NCBI RefSeq assembly: GCF_964340395.1
Contig: NC_135564.1
Span: 12,750,391 to 12,814,390 of the forward strand
Reading direction: 5' to 3'
From: Glandiceps talaboti
Taxonomy: Eukaryota > Hemichordata > Enteropneusta > Spengelidae
DNA: 64,000 bases
Shown here: piece after piece, positions 12,501 through 24,908 of the stretch
How positions within the stretch are numbered: the first letter of the stretch is position 1
Layout of the letters: each line of letters opens with the position of its first letter
Made by a program: the position numbers and the translations under genes
Notes under the pieces: generated by a model
Seen by the model: only the letters and a program-made list of their open reading frames with translations
Told to the model about the DNA's origin: nothing
The model's database searches: none

Positions 12501-15500
12501 TACTGGGACTATAGTGTATCCATTTTTCTTTTTTCATTTCTGTGAATGTTTAGATCTATTAGAGATTTTCAAAGACAGTTGTGTAGATATAATGTACAAC
12601 GACATTCTGTATGCCACAAATGAAGTAATCACTTCAGCTGGAATATTTTGTTAAAATACTGATGTTTTTGTTATGAAACATTTAAGTTTTTATTTCCTCT
12701 ATGAGAATGGACTTGCTGTCTTGGAGATTTGACACTCTGAAAAGTTGATACAACTGTACACAAGTTACACAAGTCACTATCACCATAGTGATATGTATAC
12801 AATGAAGTGATTTTTGACACAGGTATAACTTTGTCTTGCAGCTTGCACCTGACCACTTTCTGTCTTCAACTAAAACCCACCTGGGTTGCCTGTGTGTGTA
12901 TTCACCTTGCTTGTAAATGGTCCAATTGGGAGGTAAGGCACTTCTCTCATGTAAAATAACAGAACCCCATGACATGAATGCCAGTGTGGAGTTCTCAAAG
13001 TGCTTGCTGTGTTTTCTGCAACTGTCCTTTCACCTGCAGAGTGAATGAAAATGCAGCAGAAACACTGCTTGCGCAGGTGCAAATACCCCTGAGTACCCAC
13101 TATGGTAATTATGCATCATGGGGTACTGTTAACTGTTACATATGTTTATCTGTAAGAACAAATTTCATGAAATATAGTACAGTACGGGTATGTAATCAAG
13201 TTTTCATTTTGATGCATGGACTGATGTTCTGTACACATCTTTCCTTTGATAAATCTGACCTAGTAGTTTCAGAACCGTATCATGTTGTCAGCTCTGTCCA
13301 AATAGTAGAATTTCTCTTCTCACACTCATAGGGTCAATCAATCCTAACATAAAAGCAAACAAGACCTGTTGAAACAAAGTGGCAGTTACTGGACCATCCA
13401 TAAATATTGGTTATTTACTGTATTAATTGTTTTCTTACAGATTCCACTGTCCAGTGATGGCAAACACTGGTGGGAGTATGTAGATACTACTGTAACTCAG
13501 AAAAAATTAGATGGTAAGTGAACTTGCAAGTATCATCAAATATGGATTGCGCTCTGTGAAGGATTCACAGATTTGTAGAGTGATGTGGTGTATTAGGTTC
13601 AGTGTTTCTGCAAAGGTTTGGGAACCAATGTTGTGGGGGGGGGGGGGGAGATCTGGTAAAACTTGGATATGATTTTCCGTAATTTGTACTATAATTTTGT
13701 TTTGGCATCTTATTGCAATAATTGGGGAATTTGGGTAGACTTAATGTAAATAATAGAAATGGTGTGGTTGATGAGAATTTACATCCTAACATTGGCACAT
13801 AAAGCAACGATCTTCAGAGTGATGTGATGTGATGTGATGTGATTGTGATGGGATGTGATGTGATTGTATGTGATTGTGATGGGATGGGATGTGATGTGAT
13901 GTGATGTGATTGTCAGAGATTACAAGTGGAATAACGCAGCTTTTGCAAACTAAAGTCAAAATTATGTAAATGTGTTATTGTTGCCTGCTTTACATAAAAC
14001 TATCTAAACCAAATAAGCCTCTTCCATTATGAAAGTAAAATACATTGTTCTTATTTATGTCATAGCAAGTTTGCCTTCCTCATACTGGCTGTTTTCTCAT
14101 CTCAAATCTTTACTTTTTTTATTTCTAGAACTCACGTCAGAATTTGTACTAATAATGGATAGATGTCCAAGTCGACTCAAACGGAAAATACATATTACAA
14201 AGGTAAACCTGGAAAATGAATCTTGCATTAACTCGTCTCATTTTTGCAGTCACTAAACACATTAGTTGCACTATAACATACAAATTGATAAATATAACAT
14301 GCAAGAAATTGGAATTCAGGACATTGTAGTGGTTAGATTATGTAGATACAGGTATTACAGAATAAACATCCACCTATCTAAAATTGTTAGTTCATGTAAT
14401 TGGGCGTCAGCCGTACAGAATTTAGACATGAATTGTTGAGTCTTTGCATGTGATGACATTGTAATTAATTCTCCATTGTTAGAGTATTCTTTCATTGGAA
14501 CTTTTAAAGGCTGTCCTGTCATGTTCAGTGTCAGCATGGTTGTGTTTCAAGTGAGCTACACAGATCTGGAAGATATACCCCGGTAGTAAACCATGTGTTT
14601 ACACAAGAGCTGTGATTTTCAAAACTCGTGTTCACTATAAATTTGCACCTTTACAGACCATTGCATGTGGTGTGTAATGTGAAATTAACTAGCAAGAATA
14701 CTTGAAAGGTCACACTTACCAAACTTACAATGGTTTGTTTTTTGTTATTCTTTCAGGGGAGCAGTCTACCTGGCATGCCTAAGCAATCAAGAGCTGAAGT
14801 ATCATCCGCAGAAAGTTCTCCTGGTCTTACGCCAACAATGACCTTAATATCCTCGGATAAACCACAACCTTCAACATCAAGAGCCAATGCTGAATTCAGC
14901 AACCATGATAGACAAGGAAAGAAGGAAGTTGAGAGTAAAGAGGGCAAGGGAAAATCGGAATCACAAAAGACTTACCGGGAATACAGAGAGATGAAGGAAC
15001 GTGAAAAATTAAGCAAAGTGAAAAGCGAGTCAAACACTGCCCATCCAGAACACAAAGATTACAAACGTAAAACTGGAGAACATACACATAGACTTGAACA
15101 AAAATTGCACCATTCAGAGAGTCGACCACACTCAAAGGAACATAGACAAACTGAACACAGGCCACAGCAGCCAAAACAACATGGCCAAGAACATCATAGA
15201 GGTGTTTCTGCTTCCTCTGACTCACAACGACATCACAGCTCCAGGCCAACTAGTGTTGAACAACTAAGTATTGGAGTTGGTGAACACCTCAGGCCGCCGA
15301 CTATGGAAAACCAGCACCATAGATCTAGCGGTGAACACCATCACAGAAGTGTAACAGAGCACCGACAACCACCTACCAGTGGTAAAGATAGCAAACACAG
15401 GGAGCATAAAAGTCATAATAAACATCCCACGGAAGCTACTCCAAATGGAAACAAACTTCTAAAGGAAAAGGCTATCCATGTTAAGGGTGAGCATAAAGAA

Positions 15501-16220
15501 AGACCATTGGGTATGAATCCACATATTGATTTGCGTCCTGATAGCCACCCTGGGAGTAAAGAAAAGGAGCGACACCATCATCACCACCATCACCATCGAC
15601 AACAGCAAAAGCACCACAGTTCTAGTGAGAGACATACTCCACAATCTCAAAAACCTCATGGTTCTGGCAAACGACCACACAGTCCATCTCCAGGTTCAGT
15701 CCGAATGGCTCGTTTGCAGCAACATGGGAAGTTGTCAGAAAGTCACATGCCATTAGTGTCTCCAGCTAAAAGGATAGCTCTGTCCAGTGGTTATGAAAGC
15801 TCTCCAGCCAAATCAAGCAGCCTTACATTACCAACCAGTCAGTCTCTTCTGAGCCTGCCGATGCCACCGGAACCAATGATGGCAGAAGGTGATATCTTAC
15901 AGCAAGCCTTCTCAACGACGGTTATGAATGAAAGTGTCACTGAAGCCATGAGGAGTGAACCAGACCTAAGTACATTTCTGGGTCAGTTCCACTCAGATTC
16001 TGATATGTACAGGCAACTACAGCATTCACAGCATTCACAGCAACTACCGCTCTACGCACACCACCATCATCATCATCATCAACAACAGCAACATCGTCAT
16101 CAACCACCACTGCCTACTGGTGATGCTAACCAACCACCACTACCTCCAGGACCACCACCACCACCTCTTCCAGCCAGTGCACCCCCTCCTCCACCACCAC
16201 CACCACCACCTCCAGAATAA
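6524..16220 (+). CDS. CCNT1: Cyclin T (CCNT1/2), P-TEFb regulatory subunit
   Basis: Cyclin T pairs with CDK9 to form P-TEFb, which phosphorylates the RNA polymerase II CTD and releases paused polymerase in the nucleus. Exons: 6524-6672, 8100-8181, 8824-8952, 9308-9368, 9989-10051, 12145-12190, 12842-12932, 13441-13513, 14129-14202 and 14757-16220. All borders are GT/AG, phases agree and the stop is TAA. The product is 743 aa (human CCNT1 726, CCNT2 730). Residues 1-256 are the two cyclin boxes, with landmarks [50 protein letters not shown] and GKHWWEYVD. The single large last exon encodes a low-complexity tail rich in Ser, Lys and His, with an eight-His run near residue 529 and another near 691. 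A poly-Pro terminus follows. His-rich tails in this family help engage the CTD and form condensates. One invertebrate gene probably corresponds to both vertebrate paralogues. Confidence 0.96.
8529..8612. repeat. (TG)n microsatellite
   Basis: TG runs broken by TATGTCTGCCTG, in the cyclin T intron after exon 2. Confidence 0.95.
13820..13912. repeat. (GATGT)n pentanucleotide repeat
   Basis: Runs of GTGAT and GGGAT units in the cyclin T intron after exon 8. Confidence 0.95.
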
Positions 16221-18900
16221 CGCCAGTGAGGCAAGACGGACGGTGATAGGCTCACTTTTGCCAAAAGTGTAGGATTATAAAAAAGAAACTGAAATATACT
16301 GGAGCAACATATTACATTTACTTACAAGAGTTACTATTGATATTGGATAGATAAACAAAAGAGCATTGATTGTTTAAATCGATGAACATATAGTAATTAT
16401 GATAGGAAATACCACTAGATGAGTAAGGAAATCACCAGAAGATGGAGGAACGAAGCCACTGCTCAGTTCAAAATAGAGGACATTTCTTAAAATGCAGTCT
16501 ATGCGTAAACTAAGCATTTGTAAAAACAACTTCTGAAACTTCTGGATCAATAATGTTTAAAAACAATATACATAGATAAAGGCACTAAAATGCACTCAGT
16601 AAGCTTCCAAAGCAGTGTTTTTTTTATATTGAACCTCGCATTCAAAGTCAAGTTTTTACAGTGCTTTGAATAGACAAGTGTCTTTGAAAAATGTAAACAT
16701 ATATGACAAACTTATCATGACTTAGTAATTTGAAAGAGTATTTATGATGATGTGGTTTTCATGCATCCTTCAAAGGGACATTTTTTGGTAAATCATGGAA
16801 TCATAGTGTATAGTAATGCAATCATGTTTCTCTTTTTTTTTTTCTTTTCTTTTTTTTTTTGTCAGTGTTTTATTTGTTGCAGCTGGTTGTTTGTTCTGTA
16901 CACTTTAATATCAAAGTTGTCACGTTTTAAACAATTCTTTCTTTCCCTCTCTAAATGTTGTCGCATTTACTGTCGGAGTATAAACATTATAGAGAATCTC
17001 TTAATTTGATATACTCATTAATTCAGTGTTAACAGCTAATATCTGTTTTGTGTTAAGAAAAGAAACTTTTTGTCCAAGTTTTTTTTATCCTCTTGGCTTA
17101 TTATCAAAGGGGATCATCAAAAAACATTACAAAAAAAAATTCAAAAATAAGATAAAAGCAAAACTATACAGAAAATGTGATTTGATGACATACAGATACA
17201 CTACAGAGTAGTAAACTAGCACTTTGTATATACTCCATTCTTTAATTAATGACTTGCCAATGTACCGAAAGACATATAGCTAGGGAGTGTGCTAAATGGT
17301 AAAAACGGACACTTTGAGAAGGTATAGAGTTTTTTGGTCAAAGGAGACAATGGCACAGAAAGTGTCATCAGATTTTTATTTTGTAAGTAGTCGAGAGAGA
17401 GATATCAGCGCAATCATTCACATAGCGGTTAAATTATTAACGTAATCGTCATCACAAACTTTTACAAAAATCTAGTGTTGAGAATATGTATATAAAAACT
17501 TTATCTCAGGCAAAAGTGTAGGGGTCATATGCAGGTCAACTGAGAGATGAGAGAAACACTGAGCTGCACCTCAGACAGTACCTTTTGTAAGAAAACATTT
17601 TTTTTGTAATGTGACTCGTGCTTTACAGAGTAAAAAAAGAAAAAATACTAAAAAAAAAAAGAGAAAAATCCATATATGGGAGGAAAAGATGGTAGGGAAA
17701 ATATGCAACATTTGCATATGTTTAAAGTCGAGGAATTTTCCCTGTGCATTTTTCGTCATTTCATTTACTATTCTATTAAGTTATATATTACCCATTATTT
17801 TGTATCCAAAACTAGAACAGAAGAAATGGGTGAATAAAAATAAAATTAAAAAAACTGCAAACAATTTGTCATGTCATGTTTTATGATGTATGTAAGGCTG
17901 TGTGGTGGGTACTGATTATAAAACTCAAACTGGTGTAACTGGACACCTTAATCTTCATATTTTCAATTTGATTATGTCATTCACACTGAAGCTTGTATGA
18001 TTTTATAGAAATCAAAATGCTAGTGATGTCCCAGAATTTACAATTTACACATGGACATCAAGCCAGTGTACTTGATTCATTAGGGACTACACATGGCCGT
18101 CAAGCCAGTGTACAGAGTAACATCATCAACTAGTTTTCCAGTAAGTGTTGGGTGTATTTTACATTGGCAAATATCAATCCCGTGCTGTCATAGTTTATTG
18201 TGTACAAACAAATACCCCCCTCCCATCCCAGTAGAAACAGGATTAACAAAATCACTACCCAAAGTTGGTTGCCACTGATTAGGTGTTGACTTATTTCATC
18301 AAAAGGGCAGAAAATTAACCATGAATTGGAACTATGTTTTTTACAGGGGTTTGATTCTTGCTCACTTCTCTCGTTGCTTCATCAAAACACTGGAACCCTC
18401 TTTTATGTGATACAAAATTAGAAACATACTCATTACAAATATATAACCATGTGATCTATTTGAAGATTTGACAATGGTTACATTATGCTATGTTTAGTTG
18501 CTTTCTCTTCTCTCTCTTCATACATCATTACATGTCTGAGATTAAAATGTACGTGAAACGAGGATCGTCTGTTGAGCAAGATGTTTATTTTGACATAATA
18601 ATATAACATACTTTATGATAGATAAAACACATTACGAATTGAGTGAAAAATATCACTCCTGGCCCTTCCACCACATACCTAGGGTTTCTTCCTTGTCTGT
18701 GCTTACACCGAGCTCCTTGGGGAAGTACTTCTCATTTGCATATCAATCAGAGATTTTGGAAAGTTGTGACATCACTGCAGGCACAGACAAGGCTTCCTTC
18801 TAGAAACTCTGCCTGTTGATCATCAACAGTATGTATCAATAAAGTCTATATATGTAAATAACAGTGTTTTGAAGATCTCTGAAATTAGAATGCAGTCAGA
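16221..18900 (+). other. Cyclin T 3' UTR and downstream flank
   Basis: This is noncoding AT-rich sequence after the cyclin T stop, with poly-T and poly-A tracts (for example 16830-16860 and 17610-17660). Candidate AATAAA signals lie at 17833-17838 and 18838-18843. Which one is used, and so how long the 3' UTR is, cannot be told. A sequence at 18046-18113 occurs twice in tandem and is the reverse complement of the array at 60425-60940. A 12-bp inverted pair (18690-18701 and 18781-18792) forms a small stem. No gene is seen. Confidence 0.45.
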
Positions 18901-18934
18901 CAGTCGGCGCTTAACATGCATTAAACTATTGATG

Positions 18935-19277
18935 TTAAAGTGGCCATACGGATGAAGATTGGGTATCTTTTTTTTTTTCATTTACAAAACAATTTTATCA
19001 TCGCTTCCTACTTGAAAAATCAACGTGATACAACATATACCAAGTCCTTGTTTGTAACTCAATAAATTGCAAAAGCATACTAAATGTGTAAAATATTTGT
19101 TATTAATAACAAACATTTTACACATATTTTGGCTTTTTGCAATGTCATAAGTGACAAACACAGACTTAGACAATGTTGTTTCACATGATTATCTAAGTAG
19201 GACTCCATGATAAAATTGTTTGATAAATTAAAAATCTAAAAAGAAATACTCAATCCTCATCCCCATGGCCATTTTAA
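18935..19277. mobile_element. Foldback MITE, family with AAAGTGGCCATA ends
   Basis: The ends are inverted copies (start TTAAAGTGGCCATACGGATG, end reading the same in reverse complement near 19255-19277). The interior continues as a long imperfect palindrome with a TTTGTTATTAATAACAAA centre near 19100. A second copy lies at 63584-63935 and a one-armed relative at 36053-36232. The pattern of long terminal inverted repeats with no coding capacity fits a nonautonomous DNA transposon; the superfamily is unknown. Confidence 0.7.
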
Positions 19278-20020
19278 AATGTAAAAAAAAAACACATTCA
19301 AGTGACTACGAAATAACATTTACATATTCTTTTTAAAAAACTGAAAAAATGACATTGTACTTTTATTATCTTCAAGATTATACCACCAAAATGGGTAGAG
19401 TTGACTTTCAACATCTAGACATTCACAAAGTTGGAGTCAAAATATTTTTAATACAATGTATGCATTTTATAAAGTTGTCATCAGAATCTGATTATAGGTC
19501 ACATAAACAGATTCAGATTGTAGGTCACATAATCAGAATTGATTCTCACTCTGGCATCACATCTGAAATATTTGGTGTGAAGCAAAATTTTTACAGATCT
19601 GATGATGAAAGCAATATAAGTCACCATCGTCAGATACTGTGAATCTAAGGTCATTTTTAGCTGATTCTGATTCTGATGCACACTTTCACATTTTCTGTGA
19701 GTCTGGGTACTGACTGCGAATCGCTCAAAATTCAACTCTTACCAAGCAAACTCGTACTCCTGCCTAATACATGTATATGTATTACATTGCTGCAATTACT
19801 CTTACAAGTGTTACTAAGGCCTAATAAAAAGTATGATGACATTACATGCACTGTCTTTTCATATTACACTTCGTCACAAACACTGATTAACTTAAAAATG
19901 TTACAAATTAGTCTAGTTCATATACAGTATACTCACAGTATAGTCAAAGTTGTTTAATATTCTAGAAGTTCTGAGATGCATGAGATGCAATTTAAAATTC
20001 ATCCACAGCCACTCACTCAA

Positions 20021-21238
20021 TTTAGTACACTGTAATGTTTGAAAGGTCTAGTACTAATCTGGTTAACAATTCAGTACACTGTAATGTTTGAAAGGCCTAG
20101 TACTAATCTAGTTAACAATTCAGTACACTGTAATGTTTGAAAGGTCTAGTACTAATCTAGTTAACAATTTAGTACACTGTAATGTTTGAAAGGCCTAGAA
20201 CTAATCTGGTTAACAATTCAGTACACTGTAATGTTTGAAACCCCTAGTACTAATCTGGTTAACAATTTAGTACACTGTAATGTTTGAAACCCCTAGTACT
20301 AATCTGGTTAACAATTTAGTACACTGTAATGTTTGAAAGGCCTAGTACTAATCTAGTTAACAATTCAGTACACTGTAATGTTTGAAAGGTCTAGTACTAA
20401 TCTAGTTAACAATTTAGTACACTGTAATGTTTGAAAGGCCTAGTACTAATCTGGTTAACAATTTAGTACACTGTAATGTTTGAAAGGTCTAGTACTAATC
20501 TGGTTAACAATTTAGTACACTGTAATGTTTGAAAGGTCTAGTACTAATCTGGTTAACAATTTAGTACACTGTAATGTTTGAAAGGTCTGTACTAATCTGG
20601 TTAAAAATTTAGTGTACTGTAATGTTTGAAAGGTCTAGTACTAATCTGGTTAACAATTCAGTACACTGTAATGTTTGAAAGGTCTAGTACTAATCTAGTT
20701 AACAATTTAGTACACTGTAATGTTTGAAAGGTCTAGTACTAATCTAGTTAACAATTTAGTACACTGTAATGTTTGAAAGGTCTCGTACTAATCTGGTTAA
20801 CAATTTAGTACACTGTAATGTTTGAAAGGTCTAGTACTAATCTGGTTAACAATTTAGTACACTGTAATGTTTGAAAGGTCTAGTACTAATCTGGTTAACA
20901 ATTTAGTACACTGTAATGTTTGAAAGGTCTAGTACTAATCTGGTTAACAATTTAGTACACTGTAATGTTTGAAAGGTCTAGTACTAATCTGGTTAACAAT
21001 TTAGTACACTGTAATGTTTGAAAGGTCTAGTACTAATCTGGTTAACAATTTAGTACACTGTAATGTTTGAAAGGTCTCGTACTAATCTGGTTAACAATTT
21101 AGTACACTGTAATGTTTGAAAGGTCTAGTACTAATCTAGTTAACAATTTAGTACACTGTAATGTTTGAAAGGTCTGTACTAATCTGGTTAAAAATTTAGT
21201 GTACTGTAATGTTTGAAAGGTCTAGTACTAATCTGGAT
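20021..21238 (+). repeat. 49-bp satellite array, about 25 copies
   Basis: The unit starts TTTAGTACACTGTAATG and ends GGTTAACAA, and repeats every 49 bp from 20021 to about 21238. Copies differ mainly at three places (AGGTCT, AGGCCT or ACCCCT; CTGG or CTAGTT; TTTAG or TTCAG). A rare 48-bp variant carrying AGGTCTGTACTAAT occurs at 20581 and again at 21168, 587 bp later, which points to a 12-unit higher-order duplication. No open reading frame runs through it. Confidence 0.95.
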
Positions 21239-21357
21239 AAAATTGCAAAAAACAGTAATTACAGTTGTCATGCAGGACTGTGCTATAGAAATATTGGTCC
21301 AGAAGAAAAGAATAATTTGGTGTACTCCTTATGGTTTCACTGATAAGACCACACTAA

Positions 21358-21586
21358 TACAACCCATAACACCAAAGTAAAGCGTTTTCTGTATGTACCA
21401 CAATCATTTATAGCATCCAAATCAAGTGTACAAATATATTGTTTCATTTGCTAATTGACTACATTAGAAAAGCCACATGCTAGGTTCATAAATAAACCAA
21501 TTGAAACAGTATACTTTTACACTTGATATGAATGCTATAAACCAGTGTAGTACATAGAGAAAGTGCTTTACTTCAGTGTTACCCAT
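21358..21586. mobile_element. Foldback element, ACAACCCATAACACC family
   Basis: The two halves are inverted copies: the left arm holds TAAAGCGTTTTCTGTATGTA followed by TTTATAGCATCC. The right arm holds GAATGCTATAAA and AGAAAGTGCTTTAC. A second copy lies at 44889-45256 in an EXOC2 intron. It is noncoding and probably a MITE. Confidence 0.7.
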
Positions 21587-22445
21587 TTTTAGGTGAACAT
21601 GGGATTAAAACCCTGGCCTTTAAGCTTCTGGCAGTGGTGTAGTTGAGAAAAGTGAATATAAAGTAGAACATACATCAATATGTTATTAAGTATGAAAATA
21701 TAGTGAATACAATACTGGAAAATTGTAATATGCGAAGCTCGTGGCAGTGGCATAGTTGAGCAAATGTATGTAAATGAAATTGCATTAGTGAGTGAAAACA
21801 CCTGGCGGTCATACAACATAGAAATAGCCTGTTTATATCCTTATATGTGAGTTTGCTTCACTGGCTCACTAACCACCTTTAATTCTAGCAATGGCAAATG
21901 ATTAATTTAGCCACGCCCCAATGTCAGTTATCAGCATGCCTGTTTGTAGATATTTACATAATATTTGCTATATGTAAATTATGTTGCTCTTGTGCTCATA
22001 TCCACAAGGGCACATTTACATATTGATTTAATTTGAATATAGTCAATTAGGCTGACATATGTTATCACTCCCCATTGTGACCAATCAGTTTTGAGTGCAT
22101 TTTTTTAAAGCAATCAGTTTGAATGTATAATTTCAAACAACATTAATTGTTTACCATTGCTAGAATACAAGCAGTCAACAAAACAGTAGAGCAAAAATAC
22201 AGATCATGTAAAGGCTAACATAGGAAAAGTAGTACAATACATTAAACGTAACTACAAGCATTTAATACACAACTCTTATCACTTATCACTTAAGAGCTGT
22301 CTTGGAGTTTTTGTATAATTAACACTAATTGTTGATTTTCAAATGAATATTTAGAAAGTAAAAGGTTTTTGATTAATAAATGTTCTCTAATAGTCAGTAT
22401 TCAAAAATCACCATCCAAATCCTGTCTTACACTCACCAGATCAGA

Positions 22446-22546
22446 TAGACTGCCAAGATACGTTGTGTCACACTGCCCTCATCAGCCTGTTCTAAGCGGT
22501 TGACTGATGTGTGAGGGCACTCCGTCACAGCATACCTTACAGACTA
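22446..22546. mobile_element. Short palindromic MITE, TAGTCTGTAAGGTACG family
   Basis: Ends are TAGACTG and its inverse CAGACTA, with an inner GTGTGAGGGC core and an inverted GCCCTC. Relatives lie at 23513-23605, 44728-44780 (half), 46428-46514 and 59363-59452. The length near 90-100 bp and shared terminal inverted repeats support one small transposon-derived family. Confidence 0.7.
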
Positions 22547-23512
22547 CAGATTGGATAGTAGACAAGCCTGTGACTGGACTTTGGGCTTAATAATTACAAT
22601 CCAGATTTTAGTAATATAAACAATATCCCAATTAAAACTTTGCCATTTACTTTTTATAAATGTTAGTAATATATGATATATGTTATCCCTTGATCTGAAC
22701 AACTGTGTAAATTATATTTGTATTTAAAATGTCAATTTCCAAAAACTATATATCTACTTGAATATATCAACAATATCACTTTTAAAATCATGATTAAATT
22801 GAGTTGTATTTTACCCATTAACAATTTAGTTTTTTTGGTTTTGATATTCTGCTGTATTTCTTGGCAACCTTGGATAATTGAGTCTGTTACTGATAAAAAC
22901 TTAGCTAAAAAGTTCCTGATAGATACAAAAAAATATATTAGTAGGTGGAAGCATATGATAGTTGGATAATGTTAAAATAATGAAGTAGAACCTCATCTGT
23001 CTTGACACAAGCTTATTTAACATTGCAACATTTTACTGTCTTGCTTGACAAAAATCTTGTTACATTTTACTGCCTGGCTGGACAAAAATCTATAAAAATT
23101 GCTACATTTTACTGCCTGACTTGACAAATTTTTATAAAAATTGCTACATTTTACTGTCTGGCTTGAAAAAATCTAAACACTGATACTTTTTATTGTCTGT
23201 TTGAACAAAAATCTATAAAAATTGCTACATTTTATTGTTAAGCTTAAAAAAAATCTGGTCAACATTGCTATGTACATTTTATAGCAACAACATTTTTACC
23301 AACATTGCTACAGTTGCTATGCAAAAGCTACCTATCAGTGATATTGCACCCTTGAAAGACTTAAAATGGCAAAATTGTACTAAATCTTATATTTGGTCAA
23401 AAAGCTAAACAATATATGAAGCAATGTTTAATGGAAGATTTTTGTTGCGTTTGACAATGTTTTGTTTCAGGTCAACTGGCATCTATTGTAGTAAAGAAAC
23501 TATGTAAATAGC

Positions 23513-23605
23513 TAGACTGTAAGATGCATTTTGTCAATCTGACCTCACTGGCTTGCTGTGAACTGATGTGTGAGGGCGCTCTATTATGGTGTACCTTACA
23601 GACTA
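23513..23605. mobile_element. Short palindromic MITE, TAGTCTGTAAGGTACG family
   Basis: Second copy of the family at 22446-22546. It shows TAGACTGTAAG at the left end, GTGTGAGGGCGCTC inside and GTACCTTACAGACTA at the right end. Confidence 0.7.
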
Positions 23606-24126
23606 ATAAATATCATGAATACATGCATGTCTTTCTTATCAAATCATTTGTTTGATATTGTATATGTATAGGCTATTTTTGTCTTTCTTTTATTTCTCCG
23701 ATCGATACCATGACATCTTTCTTACCATTTCTCCAACTGTTGCCATGGCAACTACATCTTTCCTTTATACAAGATGCTCATCACATTATCGGAATTATTT
23801 TGTGGCAGATGTGGATCCTATAAATAAGACAATATGAAAAAAAATGCTCAGTCTTCACCATGGCAACAAAACAGACAAGATGAAAAAAAATGCTCAGTAA
23901 GTCAGATATTAGTGTCTTCACCATGGCAACAAAACAATAAACAGTACAAATTATGAAATTTAAAGTGTGCAGTCCACAACTTGACAATCATACATAATTA
24001 TTGTGATGAGTACAGTTATATCAAACAAAGCAAAACAACAGAACTGTATTTGTGTCAGAATATTTATATAAATATGCTTTCATATATATACTAGTATTAT
24101 GATGTGTGTATGATTGTGTGTATGAT

Positions 24127-24134
<8 letters not shown>

Positions 24135-24206
<72 letters not shown>
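24135..24206. repeat. (TA)n microsatellite
   Basis: A run of about 35 TA dinucleotides preceded by GTGTGTATGA repeats. A second, shorter TA run lies at about 24421-24450, next to a foldback element. Confidence 0.95.
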
Positions 24207-24209
<3 letters not shown>

Positions 24210-24269
24210 TTAATTGTAAAGAATGTGGATATGTTGTTACTCATTATTCTTTTGAATTAGGTCATTAGG

Positions 24270-24428
24270 TCTATAATGCTCTGCTATTTATTTTTCATCA
24301 AGCACTGTTCTCTCTAGTGAGACACTTATAAGTTATATGAATATGTATATATATATACATTCATATAAGTGCATGTCTCACTAGAGAGGCAATGCTTGAT
24401 GAAATATAAGTACCAGAGCATTATATAT
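24270..24428. repeat. Foldback palindrome
   Basis: Left arm TATAATGCTCTG ... TCATCAAGCA ... CTCTAGTGAGAC and the right arm is its inverse (GTCTCACTAGAGAG ... TGCTTGATGAAA ... CAGAGCATTATA). The centre is AT-rich. It is probably a small transposon-derived hairpin; no other copy was seen in the window. Confidence 0.65.
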
Positions 24429-24808
24429 ATATATATATATATATATATAAGATAGAGTATACATTATATATTACATATTGTATTTTTTACTGGCATGCTG
24501 GTAACAGGATGAAAGTTAGACTGTGCAATATGTGATGTCATCCAACCCTTTCAGTTCTCTATTTGCTGGCTGATTGGTGGACACATAGCTTACAGATTAG
24601 AAGAAAGCTAGTCAGGAGTGTTGGTAACCTTTGGAATTAATACGTTTAGATGAGATATTTTTGTTTTGATATCATACATATAAAAAGTGTAAAAGTGTGT
24701 TTAATACATTCTCTAACTATATGCATAATATGTCTGTGCCATGGCGGTGTATGTATGTGTCCCTGGTTCACATTTCCAATACTAAACTAAATATAACATT
24801 GTACTTAC

Positions 24809-24873
24809 ACGTCTACCACCTGCTGTTGAAGAATTTCCTTTTGCTGTACCCCGGCATCTTTCACCAACACATG
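24809..24873 (-). other. Likely 3' exon of the DED/coiled-coil gene
   Basis: A strong pyrimidine-rich acceptor (TTTTTAACAG) precedes 24873 on the minus strand, and a perfect GTAAGT donor follows 24809. The most protein-like frame reads HVLVKDAGVQQKEIL and, if the donor is ignored, ends at a TAA at 24804-24806. That frame does not match the phase left by the exon at 25767-25968, which predicts a different reading of this exon. Either a small exon in between was missed or the other frame is used. It is listed as an exon, not as settled coding sequence. Confidence 0.45.
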
Positions 24874-24908
24874 CTGTTAAAAATCAAAAGACAAGAACAC
24901 ATTCTATG

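Larger units (their letters stand above)
21587..24269. other. Intergenic AT-rich repeat desert
   Basis: No exon is convincing on either strand. It contains two short palindromic elements (22446-22546 and 23513-23605), a degenerate array of roughly 45-51 bp units rich in CTACATTTTACTG (about 23010-23265), a local two-copy repeat with CTTCACCATGGCAACAAAAC (about 23835-23935) and a long TA microsatellite (about 24135-24206). Confidence 0.5.

Noticed and set aside
20021-21238. CRISPR-like array
   Set aside because: Units are head-to-tail with no unique spacers, in a eukaryotic genome; this is a satellite.
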